Translations under genes and position numbers: made by a program | The notes under the pieces: model-generated | What the model saw: the letters and a program-made list of their open reading frames with translations, nothing else | Databases searched by the model: none | What the model was told of the DNA's origin: nothing | Source: Lachnospiraceae bacterium | GTDB lineage: Bacteria > Bacillota_A > Clostridia > Lachnospirales > Lachnospiraceae | Assembly (NCBI GenBank): GCA_016291475.1 | Contig: JAEEXJ010000005.1 | Coordinates: 1-56,637 of the forward strand | Direction: 5' to 3' | DNA: 56,637 nucleotides | In this document: positions 25,937 through 34,101 of the stretch, one piece after another | How the letters are laid out: the number at the start of each line of letters is the position of its first letter | Numbering within the stretch: position 1 is the first letter of the stretch

Positions 25937-27448
25937 ATGAAAAAACTCAACAAAGTTGCAGCTCTTGCGCTTGCAACAGTGATGGGACTTTCCATGACCG
26001 CTTGCGGAAACGGAAATACTCCTGCACAGCCTGGTAACACCGGAGCAGAGCCCGGAACCACAACCGTATCTGATAGTGGCGCAGTTGTTATCGACGTCTA
26101 CAGACGTACATTTAACCTTGGCGCTGTTGATGATGCTCAGGTTAAAAAAGTAGAGGATGCTATCAACGCATACATCGCTGATAAGATCAACGTTCAGATC
26201 GTGCTTCACGACATCGCATCCGAGTATGAGGACAAGGCTAACCTTGCACTCAACAACGGTGAGATCGATCTCCTTTGGACCGCTTCTTGGGAGAGCACCA
26301 TCGGAACCAAGGATCTCTTTGCTTCAAACGCAGTTTATGATATTACCGACCTTCTTCCCGGATCAGCTCTCTATGATTCAATGGATGCTAACACTTGGGA
26401 AGCTTCCAAGTACGGCGGAAGAAACTACTTCATCCCCGTTTACAAGGACAACGTAGAAGGCTATGACTTCATGTTCCGTAAGGAGCTTGTTGACAAGTAC
26501 GGATGGGACACCACCTCTGTTAAGACTCTTGCTGATATCGAGCCCATGCTCGCTGATGCTGCAGCAGAAGGACTTAAGTATCCCTTCCTTACCCAGAGAA
26601 CCGCTATGTTCTACAGATGGTACATCGATTCATTCGATTTCTTCACCGGTGATGCTACTTCAAACTTCATCGCTGTTGACAGAAAGACCAACGAAGTTGT
26701 AGATACCATTCTCACTCCCGAGTACGAAGAGTTCGTAACTCTTATGTGCAAGTGGGCTGAGGAAGGCTACATCTCCGAGGACGATGTAACCAAGACCACC
26801 GATGATACTACTACCCAGACTCAGGATTGGGCTATTTCATGGTGGACCGACCTTCCCAACAATGGTGAGGCAAACGGAAGATACGGACAGGAGGTTGTTA
26901 TGCAGCCTGCTTCCAACAGATACATGCACACCGATTCAATGCTCGGATCTTGCTACTGCGTATCTGCTACCTGCACCCCCGAAGAAGCTCAGGCTTGTGT
27001 AGATTTCCTTGGACTTCTTTTCACCGACAGCAAGCTTGCTGATATCTATGCATACGGTATCGAAGGCGAAGACTTCAACTACAACGCTGACGGCTATGTA
27101 GAGAAGATCGCTGATGCTAAGTACAACCACTCAATGTGGGAGTCTGCAAACGCTACCGTAGTTACCTGTGAGAAGGACAGCCCTTACACCGCACAGATGT
27201 ACATCGATTTCAACTCTTCAGCTCTTATCTCCTGCGCTAACGGATTCCAGTTCGATAAGACTCCCGTTGAAGCTCAGTACACTGCTTGCCAGACTGTATT
27301 CGAGACCTACGGATTCGCACTTGAGAACGGCGGATATGCATCTGCAGATGTTCCCGCAGTTCTTCAGGAGTACCAGGCAGCTCTTGACGAGGCAGGATAT
27401 CAGGATGTCCTTGCTGAGGCTCAGCGCCAGTACAACGAGTGGAAATAA
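25937..27448 (+). CDS. Extracellular sugar-binding lipoprotein of the ABC importer
   Basis: 503 residues. Signal peptide with lipobox LSMTAC (acylated Cys at residue 23), a Gly/Pro/Thr-rich linker, then a family 1 solute-binding fold. Delivers an oligosaccharide to the two permeases upstream. GGGAGG lies upstream of ATG 25937. Codon use is the most biased in the window (GCT, CTT, AAC), matching abundant expression. No ATPase gene follows, so a shared MsmX-type ATPase elsewhere is expected. Confidence 0.92.
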   Translation: MKKLNKVAALALATVMGLSMTACGNGNTPAQPGNTGAEPGTTTVSDSGAVVIDVYRRTFNLGAVDDAQVKKVEDAINAYIADKINVQIVLHDIASEYEDKANLALNNGEIDLLWTASWESTIGTKDLFASNAVYDITDLLPGSALYDSMDANTWEASKYGGRNYFIPVYKDNVEGYDFMFRKELVDKYGWDTTSVKTLADIEPMLADAAAEGLKYPFLTQRTAMFYRWYIDSFDFFTGDATSNFIAVDRKTNEVVDTILTPEYEEFVTLMCKWAEEGYISEDDVTKTTDDTTTQTQDWAISWWTDLPNNGEANGRYGQEVVMQPASNRYMHTDSMLGSCYCVSATCTPEEAQACVDFLGLLFTDSKLADIYAYGIEGEDFNYNADGYVEKIADAKYNHSMWESANATVVTCEKDSPYTAQMYIDFNSSALISCANGFQFDKTPVEAQYTACQTVFETYGFALENGGYASADVPAVLQEYQAALDEAGYQDVLAEAQRQYNEWK

Positions 27449-27474
27449 TTAAAAAGTGTCTTAGACATTTTTGG

Positions 27475-27508
27475 AAAGCGGTCGCTTCGGCGGCCGCTTT
27501 TTTATTTT
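27475..27508 (+). terminator. Intrinsic terminator of the sugar ABC operon
   Basis: AAAGCGGTCGC / GCGGCCGCTTT (27475-27500) with a stable TTCG tetraloop and one G-U pair, then a run of T. Confidence 0.95.
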
Positions 27509-27530
27509 CCATGCACCTTTTATTTTATTG

Positions 27531-27539
27531 TGTTAAAAT
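27531..27539 (+). promoter_or_regulatory. Extended -10 promoter of the EAL gene
   Basis: TGTTAAAAT, a TG-n-TAAAAT extended -10; no clear -35. The same nonamer occurs in the promoter at 46994-47002. Confidence 0.5.
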
Positions 27540-27586
27540 AATATAGTCTGAAATACTACTACAAATCAGTCCCGGGGGTTGTGGGC

Positions 27587-29662
27587 ATGATACAGGATAA
27601 GTATTTAGCAGTACACGAATTTCTCAAAGAAATAATGAGTGTTTCCTCGCTTGATAAGCTTGAGGAGATCACTGCCCGTTACAGGGAAGAACTCGGCGAA
27701 CTTGGTGAAGCCGAGAAAGTTTTATGGGATGATTCTGTAATACTGGGCAGAGAACTTGTCTATCTCAAGACCGGAACGGATGATGAACTCGGAAGAGGAC
27801 TTCTTGCGACACTCAGCGAGAAGGAGGCTGCGGAGTTACAGGAATCAGACAGAATAATAGATGATAATCTCTTCGGATATCATTTCCAGCCGATCGTCAG
27901 TGTCGCAACCGGAGAGATCTTTTCGTATGAAGCTCTTATGCGTCCCAGAAGTGAGATCCTGACGCATCCCCTTGATGTAATAAAATACGCACAGCTCAGA
28001 AACAGGCTTGCCGATATCGAAAGAGCCACTTTTTTGAATGTGCTTAAGATCGTGGACCACGGTTCAAAATTCTTCCACGGAAAACGCGTATTTATAAACA
28101 GCATCCCCAAGACCAAATTAAATGCAGAAGATCAGGCCAGGGTCAATGAACTTCTTACCAGACATAATCGAACCGTTGTAGTCGAACTTACCGAAAAAGC
28201 AGAGCTGGACGATACGGAATTTGCAGAATTCAAAGAGCGCTATCGCATCATGAACGTGCAGACAGCGATAGATGACTACGGAACCGGTTATTCCAATGTA
28301 CAGAATCTTCTCCGTTACATGCCTGATTACGTTAAGATCGACCGTTCCCTTCTAAGCGGAATGCAGGATGATCCCAAGAAAAGGCATTTCGTAAGAGAGA
28401 TAATAGATTTCTGTCACAGCAACGGAATTCTGGCTCTGGCAGAGGGAGTTGAGACAAGTGAAGAACTCAGAGGCGTTATTTTACTAGGTGCGGATCTTAT
28501 CCAGGGCTACTATACCGCGGATCCCGCTCCGGAACCTGCGGCAGAGATTTCCTATGATATCAGGCAGGAGATCAGAAAATACTATCACGAAAGACAGGAA
28601 GGGGAAGCATCTCAGTTTTATACTGCCGATAACGGTGAACATATTGAACTTGAGCGTCTTATTAAGAATGAGACAAAAACCATTCTCATCGGAAGTGACG
28701 GCGATTATTTCATAAGCGGCAATCCCGGGGTGGAGGCTGAAATAGTTCTGGAGGTTGCGGATAAAGTAAAAGCCGAAGTTACGCTTGAGAATGTAAGGAT
28801 ACTTAATAAGAAAAAGCAGCCTTGCATAGATATCGGCAAGGGGTGCGAGATCATCCTTAATATCAAAGGCGATAACAGATTGAATATGGGTGGCATCTGC
28901 GTTCCCGAGGGCACCGGTTTTATTTTGAGAGGAGAAGGAAATCTCGGAATAATCCTGGATGCCGATGAATATTTCGGAATCGGAAACGGAATAAGTGCAG
29001 GTCACGGAAATCTGATATTTGAGCATGCGGGAATGCTTAAGATCGAAACAAACGGTAAGATAGGCGTCTGTATCGGATCCGGTTTCGGTGGCGGTATCAA
29101 TCTGGCCGGAGGCCAGTACGTTCTGGAGATGAACGGAGAAAGAGCACTGGGAATAGGCTCTTTGTACAGGGATTGCATTATTACTATCGATAACTCCGAT
29201 ATCACCTCGGAACTTAATACGGTCAAGGGTGTGGCAATCGGGTCCATCGGTTCCAGTGCCGATGTTACGATCTCTTACACCTCCATTAAACTGTATATAA
29301 ACGGAAAAGAAGCAGCTGCCATCGGAACAATGCTGGGTGAAAAATGTAATGTTGAGATGCATGACGGAAGCGCCATAATGAATATCCGAAATGACAGATT
29401 CACCTGCTTCGGAGCTCTTGACGGAGTCACAAGCTTCAAGTTTTACAGGGGAGCTCTCAGACTTTTTGCAAAGGGTGAAAAGCTTCTTCCTTTCGGAGGT
29501 TTTACCTCAGATACCGATATCAGTTTCAGTGAGTGTGATATTACCGCCAAGATCATGTCGGATATAAAGCTGGAGGAATATCTGCTCCGCGACAGGGTTG
29601 AGGTTATTAACGGCAGGGCAAGAGTGGTGCTGAACGGATATGAATATGACCTGACGGATTAA
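27587..29662 (+). CDS. EAL-domain c-di-GMP phosphodiesterase fused to a C-terminal beta-helix-like domain
   Basis: 691 residues from ATG 27587 (GGGGG 8 nt upstream; GTG at 27581 also in frame). Residues about 100-325 form an EAL domain: EALMR (about 114-118), VVELTEKAE, IDDYGTGYSN with its DD pair, PDYVKIDR and EGVET are all present, so it is expected to hydrolyse cyclic di-GMP. Residues about 345-691 are repetitive, Gly-rich and beta-rich, with GIGNGISAGHG, GVCIGSGFGGG and ALGIGSLYRD in register, like the right-handed beta-helix domains usually seen in secreted carbohydrate-binding proteins. No signal peptide or membrane segment is present. Monocistronic, with its own promoter and terminator. 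Confidence 0.88.
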   Translation: MIQDKYLAVHEFLKEIMSVSSLDKLEEITARYREELGELGEAEKVLWDDSVILGRELVYLKTGTDDELGRGLLATLSEKEAAELQESDRIIDDNLFGYHFQPIVSVATGEIFSYEALMRPRSEILTHPLDVIKYAQLRNRLADIERATFLNVLKIVDHGSKFFHGKRVFINSIPKTKLNAEDQARVNELLTRHNRTVVVELTEKAELDDTEFAEFKERYRIMNVQTAIDDYGTGYSNVQNLLRYMPDYVKIDRSLLSGMQDDPKKRHFVREIIDFCHSNGILALAEGVETSEELRGVILLGADLIQGYYTADPAPEPAAEISYDIRQEIRKYYHERQEGEASQFYTADNGEHIELERLIKNETKTILIGSDGDYFISGNPGVEAEIVLEVADKVKAEVTLENVRILNKKKQPCIDIGKGCEIILNIKGDNRLNMGGICVPEGTGFILRGEGNLGIILDADEYFGIGNGISAGHGNLIFEHAGMLKIETNGKIGVCIGSGFGGGINLAGGQYVLEMNGERALGIGSLYRDCIITIDNSDITSELNTVKGVAIGSIGSSADVTISYTSIKLYINGKEAAAIGTMLGEKCNVEMHDGSAIMNIRNDRFTCFGALDGVTSFKFYRGALRLFAKGEKLLPFGGFTSDTDISFSECDITAKIMSDIKLEEYLLRDRVEVINGRARVVLNGYEYDLTD

Positions 29663-29674
29663 TGTAATATGAGG

Positions 29675-29716
29675 ATACTTCGGGCTAAGCTGCAAATTGC
29701 CCGAAGTATTTTTTTC
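29675..29716 (+). terminator. Intrinsic terminator after the EAL gene
   Basis: Perfect 11-bp stem ATACTTCGGGC / GCCCGAAGTAT (29675-29709) followed by TTTTTTT. Confidence 0.95.
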
Positions 29717-29721
29717 ACTTA

Positions 29722-29771
29722 TTTACACTAACGCTTTAAAGTGATAAACTATTCAACGGTAACACTTTAAA
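29722..29771 (+). promoter_or_regulatory. Promoter and inverted repeat before the sodium:solute symporter
   Basis: TTTACA (29722-29727) and TAAACT (29745-29750), spacer 17 bp. A 9-bp inverted repeat TTTAAAGTG (29735-29743) / CACTTTAAA (29763-29771) flanks the -10 and start region and could be an operator. Confidence 0.55.
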
Positions 29772-29784
29772 ACGGAGGTCGTAT

Positions 29785-31323
29785 ATGCTTATCAAAATCT
29801 TAATGCTGCTGCTGTTTTTCTCGGTCATGCTGGGCGTAGGTTTCTATTGCCGTAAAAATGCGACCGACGTCGGAGGATTTGTTCTCGGTGGAAGAAACGT
29901 AGGTCCCTGGCTTACCGCTTTTGCCTACGGAACAAGTTATTTCTCCGCAGTTATCTTCGTCGGATATGCCGGACAATTCGGCTGGAAATACGGAATCGCA
30001 TCCACCTGGATCGGAATCGGAAATGCTCTTCTCGGATCCATGCTTGCATGGAGAGTTCTGGGCAGAAGAACCAGGATCATGTCTCAGCACCTCAACTCTG
30101 CTACCATGCCTGAATTCTTCGGAGAAAGATTCCATTCAAAGGGACTTAAGATAGCGGCTTCTTTTATCGTATTCATCTTCATGATCCCTTATACCGCATC
30201 TCTCTATAACGGACTTTCAAGACTCTTCGGAATGGCTTTTGATATAGATTACACTGTTTGTATCATAGTCATGGCTATTCTTACGGGTGTATACGTAATC
30301 GCCGGCGGATATATGGCAACCGCCATCAACGATTTTATTCAGGGCATTATAATGCTCTTCGGAATCGTTGCCGTTATCCTCGCAGTTCTTAATTCAAAGG
30401 GAGGATTTCTGGCAGCGCTCGATCAGCTTGCAAAAGTTTCCGATGAAACCGTAAGCACCACACCCGGTGTTTTCAATTCATTTTTCGGACCCGATCCCAT
30501 TAACCTTATCGGAGTTGTAATCCTTACTTCACTCGGAACCTGGGGACTTCCTCAGATGGTCCAGAAATTCTACGCCATCAAGTCCGAGCAGTCCATAACA
30601 AAGGGAACCATTATCTCAACTCTCTTTGCAGGCGTGGTTGCAGGCGGATGTTACTTCCTCGGAGGCTTCGGAAGACTTTTCTCCGATTCCGTTGATGTTG
30701 CAACAGAAGGCTACGATGCCATCATCCCTGCAATGCTTAAGAACTTAAGTCCTGCTCTAATCGGACTTGTAGTAATCCTTGTTCTTTCCGCATCAATGTC
30801 CACCCTGTCATCTCTCGTAATGACATCGAGTTCAACCCTTACCATTGACTTCATAAAGGGTAACATCATTAAGAAGATGGATGATAAAAAACAAGTTCTC
30901 TGGATCAGGGTTCTCATCGTGGTATTTATCATCATCTCAGTCATTCTTGCAATTATCCAGTACAAGAGCAGTGTTACCTTCATTGCTCAGCTCATGGGTG
31001 TTTCGTGGGGAGCCATGGCCGGTGCTTTCCTTGCTCCTTTCCTCTATGGACTGTACTGGAAGGGCACTACAAAAGCAGGATGCATGGCAAGCTTCATATT
31101 CGGTGCAGGTTTCATGATCTGCAATATGATCTTCGGAAAGCAGTACTTCCCCGTACTTCTCAAGTCCCCCATCAATGCGGGCGCTCTTGCGATGCTTGCA
31201 GGACTTGTTATTGTCCCTGTGGTATCACTTCTTACCAAGAAACCCGATAAGAAGGAGATAGAGAAGATCTTCAGCTGCTATGATAAGAAGAATCAGGTAC
31301 CTGTAACCCAGTCACTTGAGTAA
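29785..31323 (+). CDS. Sodium:solute symporter family (SSF) transporter
   Basis: 512 residues with about 13 hydrophobic segments. The family signature is visible: DVGGFVLGGRNVGPWLTAFA near the N-terminus, the YGTSYFSAVIFVGYAGQFGW helix (TM2) and the ATAINDFIQGIIMLFG stretch (TM6). By family it uses the sodium gradient to import an organic solute such as proline, pantothenate or a sugar; the substrate cannot be read here. GGAGG at 29775-29779 precedes the ATG. Single-gene unit ended by a terminator. Confidence 0.92.
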   Translation: MLIKILMLLLFFSVMLGVGFYCRKNATDVGGFVLGGRNVGPWLTAFAYGTSYFSAVIFVGYAGQFGWKYGIASTWIGIGNALLGSMLAWRVLGRRTRIMSQHLNSATMPEFFGERFHSKGLKIAASFIVFIFMIPYTASLYNGLSRLFGMAFDIDYTVCIIVMAILTGVYVIAGGYMATAINDFIQGIIMLFGIVAVILAVLNSKGGFLAALDQLAKVSDETVSTTPGVFNSFFGPDPINLIGVVILTSLGTWGLPQMVQKFYAIKSEQSITKGTIISTLFAGVVAGGCYFLGGFGRLFSDSVDVATEGYDAIIPAMLKNLSPALIGLVVILVLSASMSTLSSLVMTSSSTLTIDFIKGNIIKKMDDKKQVLWIRVLIVVFIIISVILAIIQYKSSVTFIAQLMGVSWGAMAGAFLAPFLYGLYWKGTTKAGCMASFIFGAGFMICNMIFGKQYFPVLLKSPINAGALAMLAGLVIVPVVSLLTKKPDKKEIEKIFSCYDKKNQVPVTQSLE

Positions 31324-31346
31324 TATTGTTTGATATAGTGGTTAGC

Positions 31347-31380
31347 GGCTGTCGCACCGTGAGGTGTGACAGCCTTTTTA
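31347..31380 (+). terminator. Intrinsic terminator after the symporter
   Basis: GGCTGTCGCACC / GGTGTGACAGCC stem of 12 bp with one G-U pair and a GTGA tetraloop, followed by TTTTTA. Confidence 0.95.
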
Positions 31381-31397
31381 TATCCGGTCCGGTCTGT

Positions 31398-31506
31398 GCG
31401 GAGGCTTCATTTCGCGGGGCTTTGTTTCGACCGAGGCCTTCATTTCGCCCAGGTGACTATTTTCGACTGAGGGATCTTTTCGACTGAGGACTTCATTTCA
31501 CCGGAG
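31398..31506 (+). repeat. Degenerate short direct repeats (GAGGnCTTCATTTCnCC)
   Basis: GAGG-CTTCATTTCGC-like units occur at about 31401, 31433 and 31486, and TTTCGACTGAGG occurs twice (31461-31472 and 31479-31490). They abut the hairpin array. No reading frame is supported. Confidence 0.6.
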
Positions 31507-31764
31507 GGCTGTAAAAATCACGGTTTCTGAGTGATTTACAGTCCTTTGACGTATATTTTGAAAGGATTCCTGATTATCGGGCTGTAAATTTATGGATTTT
31601 CGGAGGTTTTACAGCCATCAGAAGTTTTTGTGGAGAGAATTATCGGAGTTAGGACTGTAAATCGGTGGATTTTCGGAGATTTTACAGCCTTTATATTTTT
31701 GCTATGGGGGAATTAATTGAATTTCGGGCTGTAAATTTCCTGCTTTCTGAAGGATTTACAGTCC
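31507..31764 (+). repeat. Array of four diverged 38-nt hairpins
   Basis: Units at 31507-31544, 31580-31616, 31652-31689 and 31727-31764. Each starts GGCTGTAAA (or GGACTGTAAA) and ends TTTACAGTCC or TTTACAGCC, so the ends pair, while the middle keeps only a loose TTTC-GAG core. Centre spacing is 72-75 bp with unrelated spacers of about 35 nt. Not a CRISPR array, because the repeats are not identical. Occupies most of the 560-bp gap between the symporter and the next gene. Confidence 0.75.
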
Positions 31765-31837
31765 ATAGTTATTCACGATATATCTCAAGGAAGAGTGGAC
31801 TAAAAAGAAGCTCAAATGCCTATTAGCCTTGAAAATG

Positions 31838-31846
31838 TGATATAGT
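31838..31846 (+). promoter_or_regulatory. Extended -10 promoter before the TagF-like fragment
   Basis: TGATATAGT, TG-n-TATAGT. GAGG at 31875-31878 serves the ATG at 31884. Confidence 0.45.
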
Positions 31847-31883
31847 AAATAGTAGATAAAATCTATGTTATAGCGAGGCTGAT

Positions 31884-32255
31884 ATGAAAAAAGTATTCTA
31901 TTACACAGATGTACTTCCCTTTCTTTCAAAACCTAAAGCTGCAATAGCCAAATTAAAGGCTAATCTTGATATCTTCAAAGAATCTTCCGAAAACATCGAA
32001 CTGATATGGCATCCCTGGTCACGCACCGAAGAGTTTATGAAGCTCAACAAGTGCACTGTGACAGATGAGTATAAAAAAATAGTAGAAGAGTACAAGGCTG
32101 CAGGATGGGGCAGGTTGGATGAAAGTGCCTCCATTGAAGAAGCAAGAGACTTGGCTCTCAGCTGTGACGCTTACTACGGAGATGCTTGCAATCTGGCTTT
32201 TGAGGCCAAAGATAAAGGCATTCCGGTAATGCTCCAGAATGTTGATATAGTATAG
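31884..32255 (+). CDS. Short protein resembling the C-terminal part of a CDP-glycerol glycerophosphotransferase-like family
   Basis: 123 residues. The ending CDAYYGDACNLAFEAKDKG and PVMLQNVDIV resembles the DAYYGD...GKPVMIQN stretch of large TagF-like proteins common in clostridial glycan loci, and LIWHPWSR resembles their donor-site LIWRPHP stretch. Those relatives are several times longer, so this is either a stand-alone domain or a remnant. It has its own promoter, ribosome site and terminator, which argues that it is expressed. Function uncertain. Confidence 0.6.
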   Translation: MKKVFYYTDVLPFLSKPKAAIAKLKANLDIFKESSENIELIWHPWSRTEEFMKLNKCTVTDEYKKIVEEYKAAGWGRLDESASIEEARDLALSCDAYYGDACNLAFEAKDKGIPVMLQNVDIV

Positions 32256-32267
32256 AATTCAGATCTG

Positions 32268-32297
32268 ATCACCCTGCCAAAGCAGGGTGATTTTTTG
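32268..32297 (+). terminator. Intrinsic terminator
   Basis: ATCACCCTGC / GCAGGGTGAT stem with a CAAA loop (32268-32291), followed by a run of T. Confidence 0.95.
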
Positions 32298-32365
32298 ATT
32301 ACCGCCTTTGGCATAAATATCCTGTATTTTAGGCATAAAACCCGCTTGTAATCTTAAGAAATCCA

Positions 32366-32394
32366 TTCAAAATGCCGATATAAATAGGTATAAT
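32366..32394 (+). promoter_or_regulatory. Promoter of the polysaccharide cluster
   Basis: TTCAAA (32366-32371) and TATAAT (32389-32394) with a 17-bp spacer. The transcript would carry a leader of about 150 nt before the first large gene. Confidence 0.7.
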
Positions 32395-32434
32395 AAATTA
32401 GTAACCTCAATAAACGGATTTGTGAGAGGGAAAT

Positions 32435-32476
32435 ATGATTTTGTCACGTTTTTTGATAAAAAACGAAAGAATCTGA
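32435..32476 (+). CDS. Candidate leader peptide, 13 residues
   Basis: ATG at 32435 preceded by GAGAGGG (32424-32430) opens a frame MILSRFLIKNERI that stops with TGA at 32474-32476. The last base of the stop is the first base of the terminator stem at 32476. A palindrome CGTTTTTT / AAAAAACG (32447-32465) lies within it. The placement suggests that translation could influence hairpin formation; expression is unproven. Confidence 0.4.
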   Translation: MILSRFLIKNERI

Positions 32477-32521
32477 AAGCTTTTGCCGGTAGATTATACG
32501 CTTGCCGACAAGAGCTTTTTT
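32476..32521 (+). terminator. Intrinsic terminator inside the leader (candidate attenuator)
   Basis: AAAGCTTTTG (32476-32485) pairs with CAAGAGCTTT (32509-32518) over 10 bp with one G-U, with an inner CGG/CCG pairing, and ends in a run of six T. It lies between the promoter and the first large gene of the cluster, so transcription must read through it. Confidence 0.65.
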
Positions 32522-32550
32522 GCTACTAAAATATAGGAGACATTTTACAG

Positions 32551-34101
32551 ATGGAGTACATAATTGTTCAAGCAGGCGGTAAGGGAACACGTCTCGGATA
32601 TCTCACTAAAAATAAGCCTAAGGCATTGGCACCGGTTGATAACCTGCCTATGCTGTTTCATCTATTCAGAAAATACCCTGATAAGAAATTCATAGTCATA
32701 GCCGATTATCAGAAGGAAGTACTCAGGAAATATCTGAATGCGTTTGCTGATGTCAAATATGAAGTGGTAGAAGCATCCGGAACAGGAACCTGCTCGGGAG
32801 TAAAACAGTCCTTGAATCTTATTCCTGATGACTCACCTTTTATGCTGGTGTGGTCCGATCTTATCCTTCCCGAGAACCTGACACTTCCGGAAGGATATTC
32901 CGATAACGGATCATCCTGTGATAACGATTATGTTGGCGTGTCACAGACATTCCCCTGCAGATGGAAGTTCGAAAACGGAAAACTTGAAGAAGAAAGGTCT
33001 ACTGAATATGGAGTGGCCGGATTTTTCCTATTCAGGGGAAAGCAAATCCTGGCTGAAGTTCCCGAAAGCGGAGAACTGGTCAGATGGATGAGAGATAACG
33101 GACTTGAGTTCAAGCCACTGGGACTTGGAGGAACAAGGGAATTCGGACTCATTGAAGAATATGAGAAACTTGGTCGTGTAAAAACAAGACCCTTCAACAG
33201 AATCACAGTAGAAGGTGATGTGCTGATCAAGGAACCTGTTGATGAACAGGGCAGGGGACTGGCTGTTAAAGAATGTGCCTGGTACGACAAGGTTAAGGAA
33301 CTGAATATAATAGGTATCCCCAAGATATATTCAACTGATCCTCTTAAGATGGAAAACATCAAAGGAAAGAATATCTATGAATGCAACCTTCCTTATGAGG
33401 ATAAAAAGAAAATCCTTACTTCACTTGTAAATACACTTAAGGAACTTCATTCAAAAGATTCTATCCCGGCTGATCCCGCCAGTATGAAGGAAGCATATTT
33501 CAACAAAACCATGCAGCGTCTTGCAAAGGTTGAAGATCTGGTTCCTTATGCGAAGGAGAAAACAATCACTGTAAACGGAAGAGTCTGCAGAAATGTTTTC
33601 TATTACAAAGATATCCTTGAGAAAAAACTGGATGATCTTAAAACGGACATATTTCCTCTTATTCATGGAGATTGTACGTTTTCAAATCTGATGATAAGAG
33701 ATAATGGCGAACCGGTTCTTATCGATCCCAGAGGATATTTCGGATTTACCAAGTTATACGGCGATGAAAGATATGACTGGGCAAAACTGTATTATTCAAT
33801 AAAGGGTAACTACGACAGATTTAACTTAAAAGAATTCTCTCTGGATATAGGCGGGAACTCGATCATAGGCGGAGAAAAGATCAAAGAGCTTGCTTCCGGA
33901 GAAGTGAGACTGAACATTGAATCCAACGGATGGGAAGATCTTGAAAAAGATTTCTTCGAACTGACAGGATGCGATGAATATGAGATAAAGGTCCTTCATG
34001 CTGTTATATGGCTGTCACTGACCACATACGCATGGCAGGATTACGATTCGGTTTGCGGATCTTTCTACAACGGACTTTATTATCTGGAGGAAGTATTATG
34101 A
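32551..34101 (+). CDS. Bifunctional sugar nucleotidyltransferase and kinase-like phosphotransferase
   Basis: 516 residues in two domains. Residues 1-235 are a nucleotidyltransferase: VQAGGKGTRLGYLTKNKPKA (7-26) is the nucleotide-binding loop and LVWSDLI carries the metal-binding Asp. Residues about 240-516 are an aminoglycoside/choline-kinase-like domain with HGDCTFSNLM (catalytic loop) and IDPRGYFG (metal-binding Asp). Together they could phosphorylate a sugar and activate it to an NDP-sugar. The following SIS isomerase, overlapping by 4 bp, would supply the substrate, as in heptose or related sugar pathways. The specific sugar is unknown. GGAGA precedes ATG 32551. Confidence 0.85.
   Translation: MEYIIVQAGGKGTRLGYLTKNKPKALAPVDNLPMLFHLFRKYPDKKFIVIADYQKEVLRKYLNAFADVKYEVVEASGTGTCSGVKQSLNLIPDDSPFMLVWSDLILPENLTLPEGYSDNGSSCDNDYVGVSQTFPCRWKFENGKLEEERSTEYGVAGFFLFRGKQILAEVPESGELVRWMRDNGLEFKPLGLGGTREFGLIEEYEKLGRVKTRPFNRITVEGDVLIKEPVDEQGRGLAVKECAWYDKVKELNIIGIPKIYSTDPLKMENIKGKNIYECNLPYEDKKKILTSLVNTLKELHSKDSIPADPASMKEAYFNKTMQRLAKVEDLVPYAKEKTITVNGRVCRNVFYYKDILEKKLDDLKTDIFPLIHGDCTFSNLMIRDNGEPVLIDPRGYFGFTKLYGDERYDWAKLYYSIKGNYDRFNLKEFSLDIGGNSIIGGEKIKELASGEVRLNIESNGWEDLEKDFFELTGCDEYEIKVLHAVIWLSLTTYAWQDYDSVCGSFYNGLYYLEEVL

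Noticed and set aside
28484..29362. 292-codon open frame on the minus strand
   Set aside because: It lies opposite the EAL-fusion gene, has no ribosome site and its protein has no coherent pattern; a shadow frame.
31507..31764. CRISPR array
   Set aside because: Spacing is regular, but the four repeats differ strongly inside and there are no cas genes.
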